Positions 26,782 through 34,883 are shown, counted from the first letter of the stretch. The stretch: 64,000 bases of DNA from Rhodopseudomonas_A palustris_F (GCF_000013745.1 NC_007925.1:3100001-3164000), one strand, 5' to 3'. The notes: generated from the sequence alone by a model not told the origin. Made by a program: numbers and translations.

Positions 26782-28599
26782 CTACGACGCCCGCGCGATG
26801 CTGACCGGCACCGGCGCCGCTGCTTTGTCGCGGATCTCGTCGTCGCGGCGTTTGCGGGCCAGCGCGCCCTCGCCGCCGTTGGTCTCGTGATACAGATCGA
26901 GCGCCTCGAATTCGTCGTCGCGCGGCGGCGCGATCGCCAGATCCGTGTAGTCGTAGCGCTGCGGCGACCGCGCGATCTGTTTCACCATCGCCTTGGTCTT
27001 CAGATACAACGACAGATATTGCACGAGCTTCACCGCGGTGCCGCCGACATATTTCGGATAGAACAGCAGCGGGCTTTCCCGCGGCAGACCGAAGCGGCGG
27101 TCGCTGCGGAATTTCAGCCGGAACGCGCCGGCTTCCAAGGGATGCACGCCTTCGTACGAATAGGCCAGGGTGAACCATAGGATGGTGGTCAGCGTGGTGG
27201 AGAGCCGGCCGAGTTTGTTGGCGGCGGTGCGCTGCAGGATGGTGCGGATATGCTCCGGCGTGTAGTAAGTCTCCCACGCCGTCTTGTAGGCCTCCTCCCA
27301 TTCTTTGTCGGACATCTTCGGATGATGCGCGACGCGGTGGTTGAGGTCGTATTTGTTCATGTCGCCGTCCATCCAGTCGCCTCTGGCGGAGGCCAGCTTG
27401 TGGTCCTCGGAGCCCGGCAGCGGCGTCAGGAAGAAAAACTCCAGAATGTCGAGCGGCAGTTCGCGCTTGATGATCTCGACGTCGCGCTTGATCGATTCCT
27501 TGGTGTCGCCGGGAAAGCCGATGATGTAGCCGGCATAGGTCAAAGCGCCGTGCGCGCGCCATTTCTGCAGCATCACCCGGTATTCGGTGATCTTGTTCTG
27601 CCGCTTGTTGGCGGCCAATAGATTATCCGGATTGATGTTCTCCAGCCCGATGAACACCCGGCGCACCCCGGCCCTTGCGGCCTTTTCGATGAAGTTCGGG
27701 ATCTTGTGGCATAGCGTGTCCACCTGAATCGTGAAGCCGATGTTGAGCCCCTCACCTTCGCGGATCGCGATCAGCCGGTCGAGCAATTCTTCCCAATGCT
27801 TGTTGCGGGCGAAATTGTCGTCGGTGATGAAGAACCGCCCGATGCCCTGCGCGTAGTTGTCGCGCACCACGCGCTCCAGATCGTCGGCGGAGCGAAACCG
27901 GCTCTTGCGGCCCTGCACGTTGATGATGGTGCAGAACGAACATTGATACGGGCAGCCGCGGCCGAGATCGATCGACGACAGCGAGCCCGAGGTGCGCCGC
28001 ACGTGCTCGCGCGGCAGGATCGCGGCCGGCTCGCCCTGCAACGACGGCAGGTCGTCCATGTAGTTGTACAAAGGCTTGAGTCGGCCGGCCCAGGCGTCGC
28101 GCACCACCTCGTCGAGCCGCTTGTCCTCGGCCTCGCCGGCGAACAGCGAAATGCCCATGGCCTGCGCGGCGCGGATGTCGGCCGGAAGCTCCGGCAACAT
28201 CGCGATACAGCCGGACACATGGAAACCGCCGATACAGACTTGCAGACCGACGGCGAGAAACGGCCGCGCCAAATCCACCGCACGCGGAAACTGATTGGAC
28301 TGCACCCCGACCAGGCCGATCATGGCGCGACCGCCGTCGCGGCGGATCATCGCGATGATCTGTTCGGGGCGGACGCGGCGGTTGGTCTCGTCATAGGTGT
28401 GGATGCGGAAATCGACGTCGGGTCCAAGCACGTTGCGGCGACGAACGTCCTCGGCGAGACCGTTGAGGCAGGCCAAGGTGTTGGAGGGAATCGCGGATCT
28501 GACCCACTGGATCGGATAGCCGTCATCGTCGTAATGCGTCGGCTTGATGGCGACGAAATGGAACACGGCCGGGTCGGGAAGCGCTGCTGCTGCCGCCAT
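26782..28599 (-). CDS. Radical SAM protein with B12-binding-type N-terminus
   Basis: 605 residues. The N-terminal half (about 10-190) has the alpha/beta pattern of a cobalamin-binding domain (LVGVQSNQFPRA, VCIGGFHVSGC). The radical SAM core carries the [4Fe-4S] motif CPYQCSFC (C216, C220, C223). A C-terminal helical region includes WFTLAYSYEGVHPLEAG. It probably performs a radical methylation or rearrangement; the substrate is unknown. It is not recognisable as a hopanoid HpnJ/HpnP enzyme. Its start is divergent from aat copy 1, 145 bases away. An upstream alternative start was not needed: GGAGGTTACG precedes the ATG. Confidence 0.9.
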   Translation of the reverse strand: MAAAAALPDPAVFHFVAIKPTHYDDDGYPIQWVRSAIPSNTLACLNGLAEDVRRRNVLGPDVDFRIHTYDETNRRVRPEQIIAMIRRDGGRAMIGLVGVQSNQFPRAVDLARPFLAVGLQVCIGGFHVSGCIAMLPELPADIRAAQAMGISLFAGEAEDKRLDEVVRDAWAGRLKPLYNYMDDLPSLQGEPAAILPREHVRRTSGSLSSIDLGRGCPYQCSFCTIINVQGRKSRFRSADDLERVVRDNYAQGIGRFFITDDNFARNKHWEELLDRLIAIREGEGLNIGFTIQVDTLCHKIPNFIEKAARAGVRRVFIGLENINPDNLLAANKRQNKITEYRVMLQKWRAHGALTYAGYIIGFPGDTKESIKRDVEIIKRELPLDILEFFFLTPLPGSEDHKLASARGDWMDGDMNKYDLNHRVAHHPKMSDKEWEEAYKTAWETYYTPEHIRTILQRTAANKLGRLSTTLTTILWFTLAYSYEGVHPLEAGAFRLKFRSDRRFGLPRESPLLFYPKYVGGTAVKLVQYLSLYLKTKAMVKQIARSPQRYDYTDLAIAPPRDDEFEALDLYHETNGGEGALARKRRDDEIRDKAAAPVPVSIARAS

Positions 28600-28718
28600 C
28601 GTAACCTCCGCCTGATTGTTAGCTGGACGCTAGCATCGATCGGTTCGATTCCAACGCCCGATATCTGGCACAATCCGCGCGGAACTCGGAGTCGCGGCGC
28701 TTGCCGGCAGTCGCGGCG

Positions 28719-29437
28719 GGCGCTTTGGCCTGCTAAGATGGCGCATGACCGGCCGCGACTCCGCATCATCCGACATCACGCCCGAAGTGCTGCTGCGCGC
28801 TTATGCCTGCGGCATCTTTCCGATGGCCGAAAGCGTCGACGATCCGACGCTGTTCTGGGTCGAACCGGAGCGGCGCGGCATCATCCCGCTCGACGGCTTC
28901 AAGGTGGCGTCGCGGCTGGCGCGCACGGTGCGCTCGGATGTGTTTACCGTCAGCGTCGATCGGGCTTTCAAACAGGTGATCGACGGCTGCGCGGCGCCGC
29001 AGCCCGGCCGCGAAGATACCTGGATCAACCGGCGGATCCGCGAGCTCTATATCGGGCTGTATCAGCTCGGACACTGCCATAGCGTCGAAGTCTGGCAGAA
29101 CGACGATCTGGTCGGCGGGCTGTACGGGGTCAATCTCGGCCGCGCGTTCTTCGGCGAAAGCATGTTCCACCGCGCCCGCGACGCCTCCAAGGTGGCGCTG
29201 GTGCATCTGGTGGCGCGGCTGATCGAAGGCGGCTTCGTGCTGCTCGACACCCAATTCGTCACCGAGCATCTGCGCACGTTCGGCGCCACCGAGGTGCCGC
29301 GGCGACGCTACCGGGCGATGCTGGATGTCGCCATCACCGGCGCGGCGGATTTCGCCCGGCTGCCGACCGAACAGCCGATCGCCGGCACCCGGGCGCTGGC
29401 GATCATCTCCGGGCGCGAGGGCTTGGGGCGCGGATGA
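28719..29437. repeat. 719-base direct repeat, left copy (contains aat copy 1)
   Basis: Matches 34131-34849 at a constant offset of 5,412 bases, from GGCGCTTTGG just upstream of aat to its TGA. Only two differences were seen by eye: 28729 C versus 34141 T, and 29254 A versus 34666 G (silent). Similarity stops abruptly at both ends. Confidence 0.95.
28745..29437 (+). CDS. aat: Leucyl/phenylalanyl-tRNA-protein transferase, copy 1
   Basis: Attaches Leu or Phe to N-terminal Lys/Arg of proteins, creating N-degrons for ClpS/ClpAP. 230 residues from MTGRDSASSDITPEVLLRAY. Family signatures: YACGIFPMAES, FWVEPERRGIIPL, GGLYGVNLGRAFFGESMFHRARDASK and LLDTQFVTEHL. Its upstream flank is native-looking GC-rich DNA next to the divergent radical SAM gene. 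Downstream it runs straight into the AT-richer block. It is one of two full, apparently intact copies with identical predicted proteins, which is very unusual for this single-copy gene. Confidence 0.97.
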   Translation: MTGRDSASSDITPEVLLRAYACGIFPMAESVDDPTLFWVEPERRGIIPLDGFKVASRLARTVRSDVFTVSVDRAFKQVIDGCAAPQPGREDTWINRRIRELYIGLYQLGHCHSVEVWQNDDLVGGLYGVNLGRAFFGESMFHRARDASKVALVHLVARLIEGGFVLLDTQFVTEHLRTFGATEVPRRRYRAMLDVAITGAADFARLPTEQPIAGTRALAIISGREGLGRG

Positions 29438-29494
29438 CTGTCGATTTTACAAGACGCGCTGACTCTCGTCGAACACATGACCCGATCACTACTC

Positions 29495-30151
29495 TTAAGA
29501 CGAAGCATGGAGCGCCACAAATATTGTAACCCGGCGATTTCGATCCCTTCCAGTCTCCGTTCTGTTGTCACCAACAGGTTCGCTCGACCCCTTACTTCTC
29601 ATTCGTAATGGAAGTCGACCGCCCGTCATCTCTTTCAACCGCGAGGTGACTACTTTGGCCCTGGCTAGCGCAACCTCGTCCGCTTCATCGGAAGCCGAAT
29701 GTCCGATGATATCCACCTGCCTCTGATTGAATTTCTGAAAGATCTTTCCGACAGCGATAAGCCTATTTGCAGATGTCGACGATAACCTGGCGTCCGCCCT
29801 TGAGAACAAAATCGGCTCCTCCATTTCGAGTATGCGCGCATCCTGCTGCACGTTCATCTTGACGCCCGCGACTTGCAATTCATTCAACAACTGCTGTTCA
29901 TAAGCGTCGAGTTGAGCGCCAACGACGGCCCCTGCAACGCCACACACGACAGCGGCCTTCCCAGCCTCGGCGACCGAATCTCCACCGGAACGACCGCCCA
30001 ACAGATTGCTGACAAATGACAATCCGCCGCACTGTGCCGCTGCAATCCCCCCCTGCTGAACCGTTTCCGAGACTTTCTGCTCCCGGGTATATGGATCGGC
30101 TGTACACCCCGCGGCAACAATCAAAGGCGCCATCCAAACCAGCCTGCCCAT
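29495..30151 (-). CDS. Island gene 6: OmpA-domain lipoprotein
   Basis: 218 residues. The start at 30151 (MGRLVWMAPLIVAAGC) was chosen because GGGAGG lies 7 bases upstream and it gives a lipoprotein signal with lipobox VAAGC. The mature N-terminal part (about 20-110) contains a glycine-zipper-like stretch (GGIAAAQCGGLSF, GVAGAVVGAQ). The C-terminal OmpA peptidoglycan-binding domain runs about 115-215: ILFSRADARLSSTS, VDIIGHSASDEADEVALARAK, then EPVGDNRTETGRDRNRRV with the conserved NRR. It likely tethers the outer membrane to peptidoglycan. Last gene of the island operon, 16 bases after gene 5. Confidence 0.85.
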   Translation of the reverse strand: MGRLVWMAPLIVAAGCTADPYTREQKVSETVQQGGIAAAQCGGLSFVSNLLGGRSGGDSVAEAGKAAVVCGVAGAVVGAQLDAYEQQLLNELQVAGVKMNVQQDARILEMEEPILFSRADARLSSTSANRLIAVGKIFQKFNQRQVDIIGHSASDEADEVALARAKVVTSRLKEMTGGRLPLRMRSKGSSEPVGDNRTETGRDRNRRVTIFVALHASS

Positions 30152-30167
30152 CCTCCACCCTCCCCAC

Positions 30168-30941
30168 CTATAATGCGACGCATGTTCTCCACGGAATTTC
30201 GCGATCGTAGGATGGGTTGGAAATTCCGAAGACAGAGAACATCTGCTGTGTATTGGCATCATCTAATAGATCCTCACGGCCGGCAGCACAGACATTTCTC
30301 TTCCAACGCGCAAGCCACGGCTTCAAATCGCCACTGCGTGAGCCAAGAATCCAAATAAGTGCTTCGCGAAAACACTGGCGCTCCTCAAACTGAACCGCCA
30401 ATTCGCGGCGGTCGCTATTCGGAAGCGAGCCAAGTGACTGTCGCGAGCATTCCGCTATATCAACCGGCCCCCTCGCTTGCGCGCACACACTCGCCGCGAC
30501 TTGCCCGCAATCCATTCGGTCCAAGCACTTGATGAGATTCGACCGCGAAAAGTCGAGCGTTTTCCTATCCCCCGCGGGTCCGATGATCGGATCACTCTCG
30601 CAGGCGGATCGATCCAGCGGACCCCACCGCTCTCGCTGAATGATTTGAGGCGGATCGGAGCCGCCCAGATTCGGCTTGGTCGCCTGGGGCGATGGACTAG
30701 CCGCATCTCCGTTGCCCGTCATTTCTCGAAACCACCCAAGCGCGGCCGGAATCTTCCCCATCAATTCCAGACTTCCATTCAAGTTTGTACCAAACACCAG
30801 CAGTGGAGATACCAGAAATGCCGCGATACTCTTGCGGCGCTCACCCCATATATAAAACGCCGCTCCGATGGCGATCACAAATGCCGCTGCCAATGATACA
30901 ACCCAGCTAATCACTTCGACATCCGTCTCCGCTTGAGCCAC
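30168..30941 (-). CDS. Island gene 5: inner-membrane protein with Cys-rich periplasmic domain, unknown
   Basis: 257 residues from a GTG at 30941; a second GTG at 30914 (MISWVVSLAAAF) is a plausible alternative. Two membrane helices near the N-terminus (about 11-32 and 40-58) are followed by a soluble domain of about 190 residues. That domain has eight cysteines (in SACES, KCLDRMDCGQ, SVCAQ, AECSRQ, RQCFRE, NVCAAG, RTCVAL), suggesting disulfides and hence periplasmic location. No family is recognised. It overlaps gene 4 by 35 bases, or a few bases with the second start. Confidence 0.75.
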   Translation of the reverse strand: MAQAETDVEVISWVVSLAAAFVIAIGAAFYIWGERRKSIAAFLVSPLLVFGTNLNGSLELMGKIPAALGWFREMTGNGDAASPSPQATKPNLGGSDPPQIIQRERWGPLDRSACESDPIIGPAGDRKTLDFSRSNLIKCLDRMDCGQVAASVCAQARGPVDIAECSRQSLGSLPNSDRRELAVQFEERQCFREALIWILGSRSGDLKPWLARWKRNVCAAGREDLLDDANTQQMFSVFGISNPSYDREIPWRTCVAL

Positions 30942-31470
30942 CTAAGGCGCGGCCAATTCGCCGGCAAATATCCGCGCGCTGCTGGCGCAGTCTCCGCTTT
31001 TGCAGCCCCATATCTGAAAGCGAGTCCGTCGTCTGGCACAATGACGTCAAGGCGCCAACCAAACCGACTATCTCGCGGTTTGTTGCTAGAATTCGCTGCC
31101 GCAACACCGAGGCGTTATCGCGACAATCTGGCGTTCCCACACGCACCAACGTGTCCAACGGGACGATAATCCGCGACATCGTTTCTGGACTGGTATAGTA
31201 TCGAGCGGCGTCAATATTGCATTGATCGATCGTTCGCACTACCTCGTACCAGGAATTGGCGCCGGCTCTCGCATTATCGACGTACCGATCGAGCTGCCCG
31301 CCAGCTGTGCAAGCTGCGAGCGACATGCCCAGCCCTTCGTCCCGCGAGATCGAATGAAGTTCGACACCCAACTCGTTGACGCGCGGTTCCCGGGAAACTG
31401 ACGCGCAACCGAGCAACGGCAGCAATGCGGCCGCGAAGGCCAGTGCTCGTTTTGGGAGAGTTACGGCCAC
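30907..31470 (-). CDS. Island gene 4: lipoprotein, unknown
   Basis: 187 residues from a GTG. Signal with lipobox (MAVTLPKRALAFAAALLPLLGC), so a lipid-anchored periplasmic protein; residues after the Cys are ASVSR, which does not indicate inner-membrane retention. The mature domain has scattered cysteines (AACTAG, DQCNID, PDCRDN, SLCQTT, DICRRI), probably disulfide-bonded, and a helical basic C-terminus. No recognised family. Overlaps gene 3 by 10 bases, so coupled translation is likely. Confidence 0.75.
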   Translation of the reverse strand: MAVTLPKRALAFAAALLPLLGCASVSREPRVNELGVELHSISRDEGLGMSLAACTAGGQLDRYVDNARAGANSWYEVVRTIDQCNIDAARYYTSPETMSRIIVPLDTLVRVGTPDCRDNASVLRQRILATNREIVGLVGALTSLCQTTDSLSDMGLQKRRLRQQRADICRRIGRALGGSSGDGCRSD

Positions 31471-32657
31471 CGCTTCACCGCGTATTGCGCTTTCACGAGA
31501 AGCGCCTCCAATTCACTTGATGAATTCGGCGTGCTTTGAAAGCTCGTCACCTCGAGATTCCGCTTCGGATCGAACAGCACGACGCGATTGTCCAGTGCCG
31601 ATCTTTGCAGTCGCACCTGGCATTGCTGGCGAATTGCAGCCGTTTCTTCGGCTGTCGGCGACGTTCCGTCAGGATCAGGGCTCGTCTCCGCGCGTAACCG
31701 CTCCGCAATTCGTCCCGAACTTTCACGCCCCTCTTTGGCGCGATCCTCAAGCACTGATCGTCTCGTTCGCTCGATTACGGTTTCAACGCAGGCGTCCAAA
31801 CGGGCAGAGCTGTCATCGAGAATAACGACAAGATTAGCGCGCTGAAGCTCGGAAATTCTGGAGAAAAGGCCTTTTCGTAATCGCTTTCCAAATGGCCCGA
31901 CGTCGATATAGAGGGCAAGCTTGCCATCTTGTCGAGGAGGATAATCAGCGAAGTACGCTCTATCGGCGGTGCGTTTTAGCGAATCAAACGGAGCAGTGAA
32001 GGTCTTCAGCGACCAGCTGAGACCAGCGATCTCCGGTCGTGCATAAAGGTCAAGAACGCGAATGCCGCCTTCCGCAGTCTCGCCCAGAAACTGAACCAGG
32101 AGGATACCATCAAGCGGATCAGCTAGGGCTTTCAGATCCTTTCGTCCGGGTCTCGCGACCAACGGGTCAACGAAAGTGGAAAACACCCGCTCTCTGATGC
32201 TCATTACATCATTCAACGGTCCCGACTTCGCTTCGGTTTCTTCGAGCGTACGCAATGTCGACAGCAGATTGCTAAGATCTTGCAATGCGTCGGGATGGGG
32301 CGGGCTTCCCTCATTGACGAGCCGCCCGAAGGACGACTTGGCAATTTGATCGAGTGCTTGCGCAATCGTCTGACGGACATTCAACCCGGGAAACAGAGTT
32401 GACTCAGCCAAGAGTCCGTACGTACTCGCTAACTCTTTTAGCCTATCTTCGTAATAAGATCTGTCAGAACTGGAGAGGCGAACAGACTTGCTGAACGCCG
32501 CATCGAGCTCGCGAAAGTCAGAGGCAATCGCAGAAAGTGGAGTATTCACCACCAAAAACGCTGCGAATAACGTGATACGCAAGACAATGCGACGGCCAGT
32601 CACATACCAGAATGATAGACGGATCGATCGATATCGGCCTTGAAACATCATGATCAC
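31461..32657 (-). CDS. Island gene 3: exported 398-residue protein, unknown
   Basis: Starts at a GTG at 32657, or an ATG at 32651 (MMFQGRYRS). A basic n-region and long hydrophobic core (RIVLRITLFAAFLVVNTPLSAIAS) form a signal peptide or N-terminal anchor. The N-terminal third is helical (FRELDAAFSKSVRLSSS). The second half alternates hydrophobic strands and helices (LALYIDVGPF, ANLVVILDDSS, RVVLFDPKRNLEV), a Rossmann-like pattern without a recognisable catalytic or MIDAS motif. Two cysteines (DACVET, QQCQV) could form a disulfide. Four bases separate it from gene 2. Confidence 0.75.
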   Translation of the reverse strand: MIMMFQGRYRSIRLSFWYVTGRRIVLRITLFAAFLVVNTPLSAIASDFRELDAAFSKSVRLSSSDRSYYEDRLKELASTYGLLAESTLFPGLNVRQTIAQALDQIAKSSFGRLVNEGSPPHPDALQDLSNLLSTLRTLEETEAKSGPLNDVMSIRERVFSTFVDPLVARPGRKDLKALADPLDGILLVQFLGETAEGGIRVLDLYARPEIAGLSWSLKTFTAPFDSLKRTADRAYFADYPPRQDGKLALYIDVGPFGKRLRKGLFSRISELQRANLVVILDDSSARLDACVETVIERTRRSVLEDRAKEGRESSGRIAERLRAETSPDPDGTSPTAEETAAIRQQCQVRLQRSALDNRVVLFDPKRNLEVTSFQSTPNSSSELEALLVKAQYAVKRWP

Positions 32658-32661
32658 GACA

Positions 32662-33294
32662 TCAGAAGCCTTTGAAATCCGGCATAGCTTTGGTAAATCC
32701 TGACATGCCCGGGAGCTTGTTAATTCCGTCTAATAATTGCTTCTCAGCTTCTTTCGCTTTCAGCGCGGCCTCGGACTTATCGTAGCTCTTCCCTGTGAAG
32801 CTGGAGATATTCTTCACATGCTGCACGTCTCGCCGAATGTACTCCAATGATTTCTCGTACTCCGAAATCAATGTGTCAGACTGATCGAGAACACCCTGGC
32901 ATTCCCGAATGATCGCTGAAAAGCGCGCCACTTGGTTGGGATACGTTTTTTGGAATTCCTTCAATTCTTCTCTATATTCGCCACAACTTTTTTGGGCATG
33001 CGTTGCGGCCGCTTCGAACGCCTGGAACTGTTTTCGCATAACCTCCCAAAGGGCGACGACCGCATTGAAATCCGCGATGTCGTTCCGGTAGCTTTCTATC
33101 GCGGCCCTCAACTCGGTCATCGTCCTTTCGACAGCTCGGAGTTTGCTGGTCTTATCTTGAAACGGGGATGCCACGGCGGACGTGTCGGCATTAGCTGCAG
33201 CACCCGAGCCCGATTGCGCATCGTCAATCTCAACGATGCTCCAGACGACGATGCTGGTCATCAGTATTCTGGCCGTTCGAAACCTGCACGTCAT
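32662..33294 (-). CDS. Island gene 2: exported coiled-coil protein, unknown
   Basis: 210 residues if started at the ATG at 33294 (MTCRFRTARILMTSIVV), which gives a signal peptide; a TTG at 33342 would add 16 residues. The mature part is almost all helix, with long charged heptad-like stretches (KLRAVERTMTELRAAIESYR, ECQGVLDQSDTLISEYEKSL). Its Cys pair (KSCGEYRE, RECQGV) could be disulfide-linked. It ends GMSGFTKAMPDFKGF. No family is recognised. Layout and size resemble island gene 1. Confidence 0.75.
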   Translation of the reverse strand: MTCRFRTARILMTSIVVWSIVEIDDAQSGSGAAANADTSAVASPFQDKTSKLRAVERTMTELRAAIESYRNDIADFNAVVALWEVMRKQFQAFEAAATHAQKSCGEYREELKEFQKTYPNQVARFSAIIRECQGVLDQSDTLISEYEKSLEYIRRDVQHVKNISSFTGKSYDKSEAALKAKEAEKQLLDGINKLPGMSGFTKAMPDFKGF

Positions 33295-33346
33295 GTCAAT
33301 GGCAATCCCAATTCTTCGAATTTGAAATCGGCTGCCTGTCAACTAA

Positions 33347-33940
33347 CTAATGGGAACACTCCGCCGACAGCGCGCTGCTCTGTTCCTTTAACTTCAGAAC
33401 CTCGGCTTGAAGCATTGCTTCTTGGTTTGAGCAGAATGCCCGCGCTTGCGCCCCGTTCGCTGCACCGCCGCGGCAAGCTGCCGACGCGCGCGTTTGGAGC
33501 TCCTCCGCGTCCTTGATCCGAGCTTGCAGATCAGCCGTTTGCGTTGATACAGTCTTGCAATCGATTGGACGTGCACCGTCCTTCCGTTGGGCGAAAAACA
33601 ACTCGATATCGAACAATCGTTCGCGGATTTCTTTTAGCATCCGCCTGACTTCGGCTTCGCGCGTTCCGCGCTCGGCATCTTGTTGCTCGCGCTCCCGTTG
33701 CTGTTGCTCGATTGCCTTGAATACATCTTCGCGGGATCGATCTCCGAGGTGGTCCTTTGCAAGCGGAAGCCTGTCCTTGGCATCTTCGGCAAAGGCCGCC
33801 CCGAGACTCATGCAAAAAAACAACATCCCAAGAAGAGCAGATACTAAAGATAGAGGATTGTTGCCGCGGCCCAGCGAAAAAGACTGGGACCTGACCTGAA
33901 ATGCTGCGTCGAGTCCGTATCGCCTCACGACAAATGCCAT
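33347..33940 (-). CDS. Island gene 1: exported coiled-coil protein, unknown
   Basis: 197 residues from an ATG without a strong ribosome-binding site. A long N-terminal extension leads to a hydrophobic segment (LSLVSALLGMLFFCMSLGAAFA) with likely signal cleavage before EDAKD. The mature protein is highly charged helix (AIEQQQREREQQDAERGTRE, EVRRMLKEIRERLFDIELFF). Four cysteines follow (IDCKT, AACRGG, AFCSNQ, AECSH). First gene of the island operon; the 190 bases upstream should hold its promoter. No recognised domain. Confidence 0.75.
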   Translation of the reverse strand: MAFVVRRYGLDAAFQVRSQSFSLGRGNNPLSLVSALLGMLFFCMSLGAAFAEDAKDRLPLAKDHLGDRSREDVFKAIEQQQREREQQDAERGTREAEVRRMLKEIRERLFDIELFFAQRKDGARPIDCKTVSTQTADLQARIKDAEELQTRASAACRGGAANGAQARAFCSNQEAMLQAEVLKLKEQSSALSAECSH

Positions 33941-34130
33941 CGTTCCAAATTGTTAGGGATTGCGGTTGAAGCAAAATAACAACAACTACTCGCGCCAAAG
34001 CTAACGACTAGTATCGTTTCACAACCCAGGATGGTTGAAAAGTGGAATCTTCTGTTCTCCAGCCGTTTGCGACGAACGTACTATTAAAATGAAAGCTGGT
34101 TGCGACCGACTAGCTTCTCCCCATGCCGTC

Positions 34131-34849
34131 GGCGCTTTGGTCTGCTAAGATGGCGCATGACCGGCCGCGACTCCGCATCATCCGACATCACGCCCGAAGT
34201 GCTGCTGCGCGCTTATGCCTGCGGCATCTTTCCGATGGCCGAAAGCGTCGACGATCCGACGCTGTTCTGGGTCGAACCGGAGCGGCGCGGCATCATCCCG
34301 CTCGACGGCTTCAAGGTGGCGTCGCGGCTGGCGCGCACGGTGCGCTCGGATGTGTTTACCGTCAGCGTCGATCGGGCTTTCAAACAGGTGATCGACGGCT
34401 GCGCGGCGCCGCAGCCCGGCCGCGAAGATACCTGGATCAACCGGCGGATCCGCGAGCTCTATATCGGGCTGTATCAGCTCGGACACTGCCATAGCGTCGA
34501 AGTCTGGCAGAACGACGATCTGGTCGGCGGGCTGTACGGGGTCAATCTCGGCCGCGCGTTCTTCGGCGAAAGCATGTTCCACCGCGCCCGCGACGCCTCC
34601 AAGGTGGCGCTGGTGCATCTGGTGGCGCGGCTGATCGAAGGCGGCTTCGTGCTGCTCGACACCCAGTTCGTCACCGAGCATCTGCGCACGTTCGGCGCCA
34701 CCGAGGTGCCGCGGCGACGCTACCGGGCGATGCTGGATGTCGCCATCACCGGCGCGGCGGATTTCGCCCGGCTGCCGACCGAACAGCCGATCGCCGGCAC
34801 CCGGGCGCTGGCGATCATCTCCGGGCGCGAGGGCTTGGGGCGCGGATGA
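34131..34849. repeat. 719-base direct repeat, right copy (contains aat copy 2)
   Basis: Near-identical to 28719-29437. The left boundary follows AT-rich island DNA, and the right boundary joins native GC-rich DNA leading to the DUF2155 gene. Confidence 0.95.
34157..34849 (+). CDS. aat: Leucyl/phenylalanyl-tRNA-protein transferase, copy 2
   Basis: Same 230-residue protein as copy 1 (aminoacyl transfer to N-terminal Lys/Arg, N-end-rule degradation), with one silent difference in the gene. Start at MTGRDSASSD; an open upstream extension from 34100 lies in island DNA and is not coding. Only the 26 bases upstream of the ATG are shared with copy 1, so the two copies have different promoters. Its downstream neighbour DUF2155 is the usual genomic partner of aat in alphaproteobacteria, so this copy marks the native downstream junction. 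Confidence 0.96.
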   Translation: MTGRDSASSDITPEVLLRAYACGIFPMAESVDDPTLFWVEPERRGIIPLDGFKVASRLARTVRSDVFTVSVDRAFKQVIDGCAAPQPGREDTWINRRIRELYIGLYQLGHCHSVEVWQNDDLVGGLYGVNLGRAFFGESMFHRARDASKVALVHLVARLIEGGFVLLDTQFVTEHLRTFGATEVPRRRYRAMLDVAITGAADFARLPTEQPIAGTRALAIISGREGLGRG

Positions 34850-34883
34850 GGTTAGATTTCCCCAACGCTCAAACTCGCTCGGC

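Larger units (their letters stand above)
29438..34130. mobile_element. Low-GC island of six envelope genes bracketed by aat duplication
   Basis: The block lies exactly between the two 719-base aat repeats. Base composition is visibly more AT-rich than the surroundings and codon use differs (more AAA, ATT, TTG, TCA). All six genes read leftward on the minus strand. No integrase, transposase or IS end is visible, and the junctions look like homologous (single-crossover) integration through aat rather than site-specific insertion. Acquisition by transfer is an inference from composition and junction structure. Confidence 0.7.

Noticed and set aside
29495..33940. Known defence system, Tol-Pal or type VI secretion cluster
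   Set aside because: No nuclease, ATPase, TolQ/R, MotA/B-type motor, VgrG/Hcp or other hallmark was found; an OmpA domain alone is not diagnostic.
29438..34130. Site-specific integrative element or transposon
   Set aside because: No integrase, transposase, terminal inverted repeats or short target duplication are visible. The flanking repeats are whole-gene duplications instead, so homologous integration is preferred.
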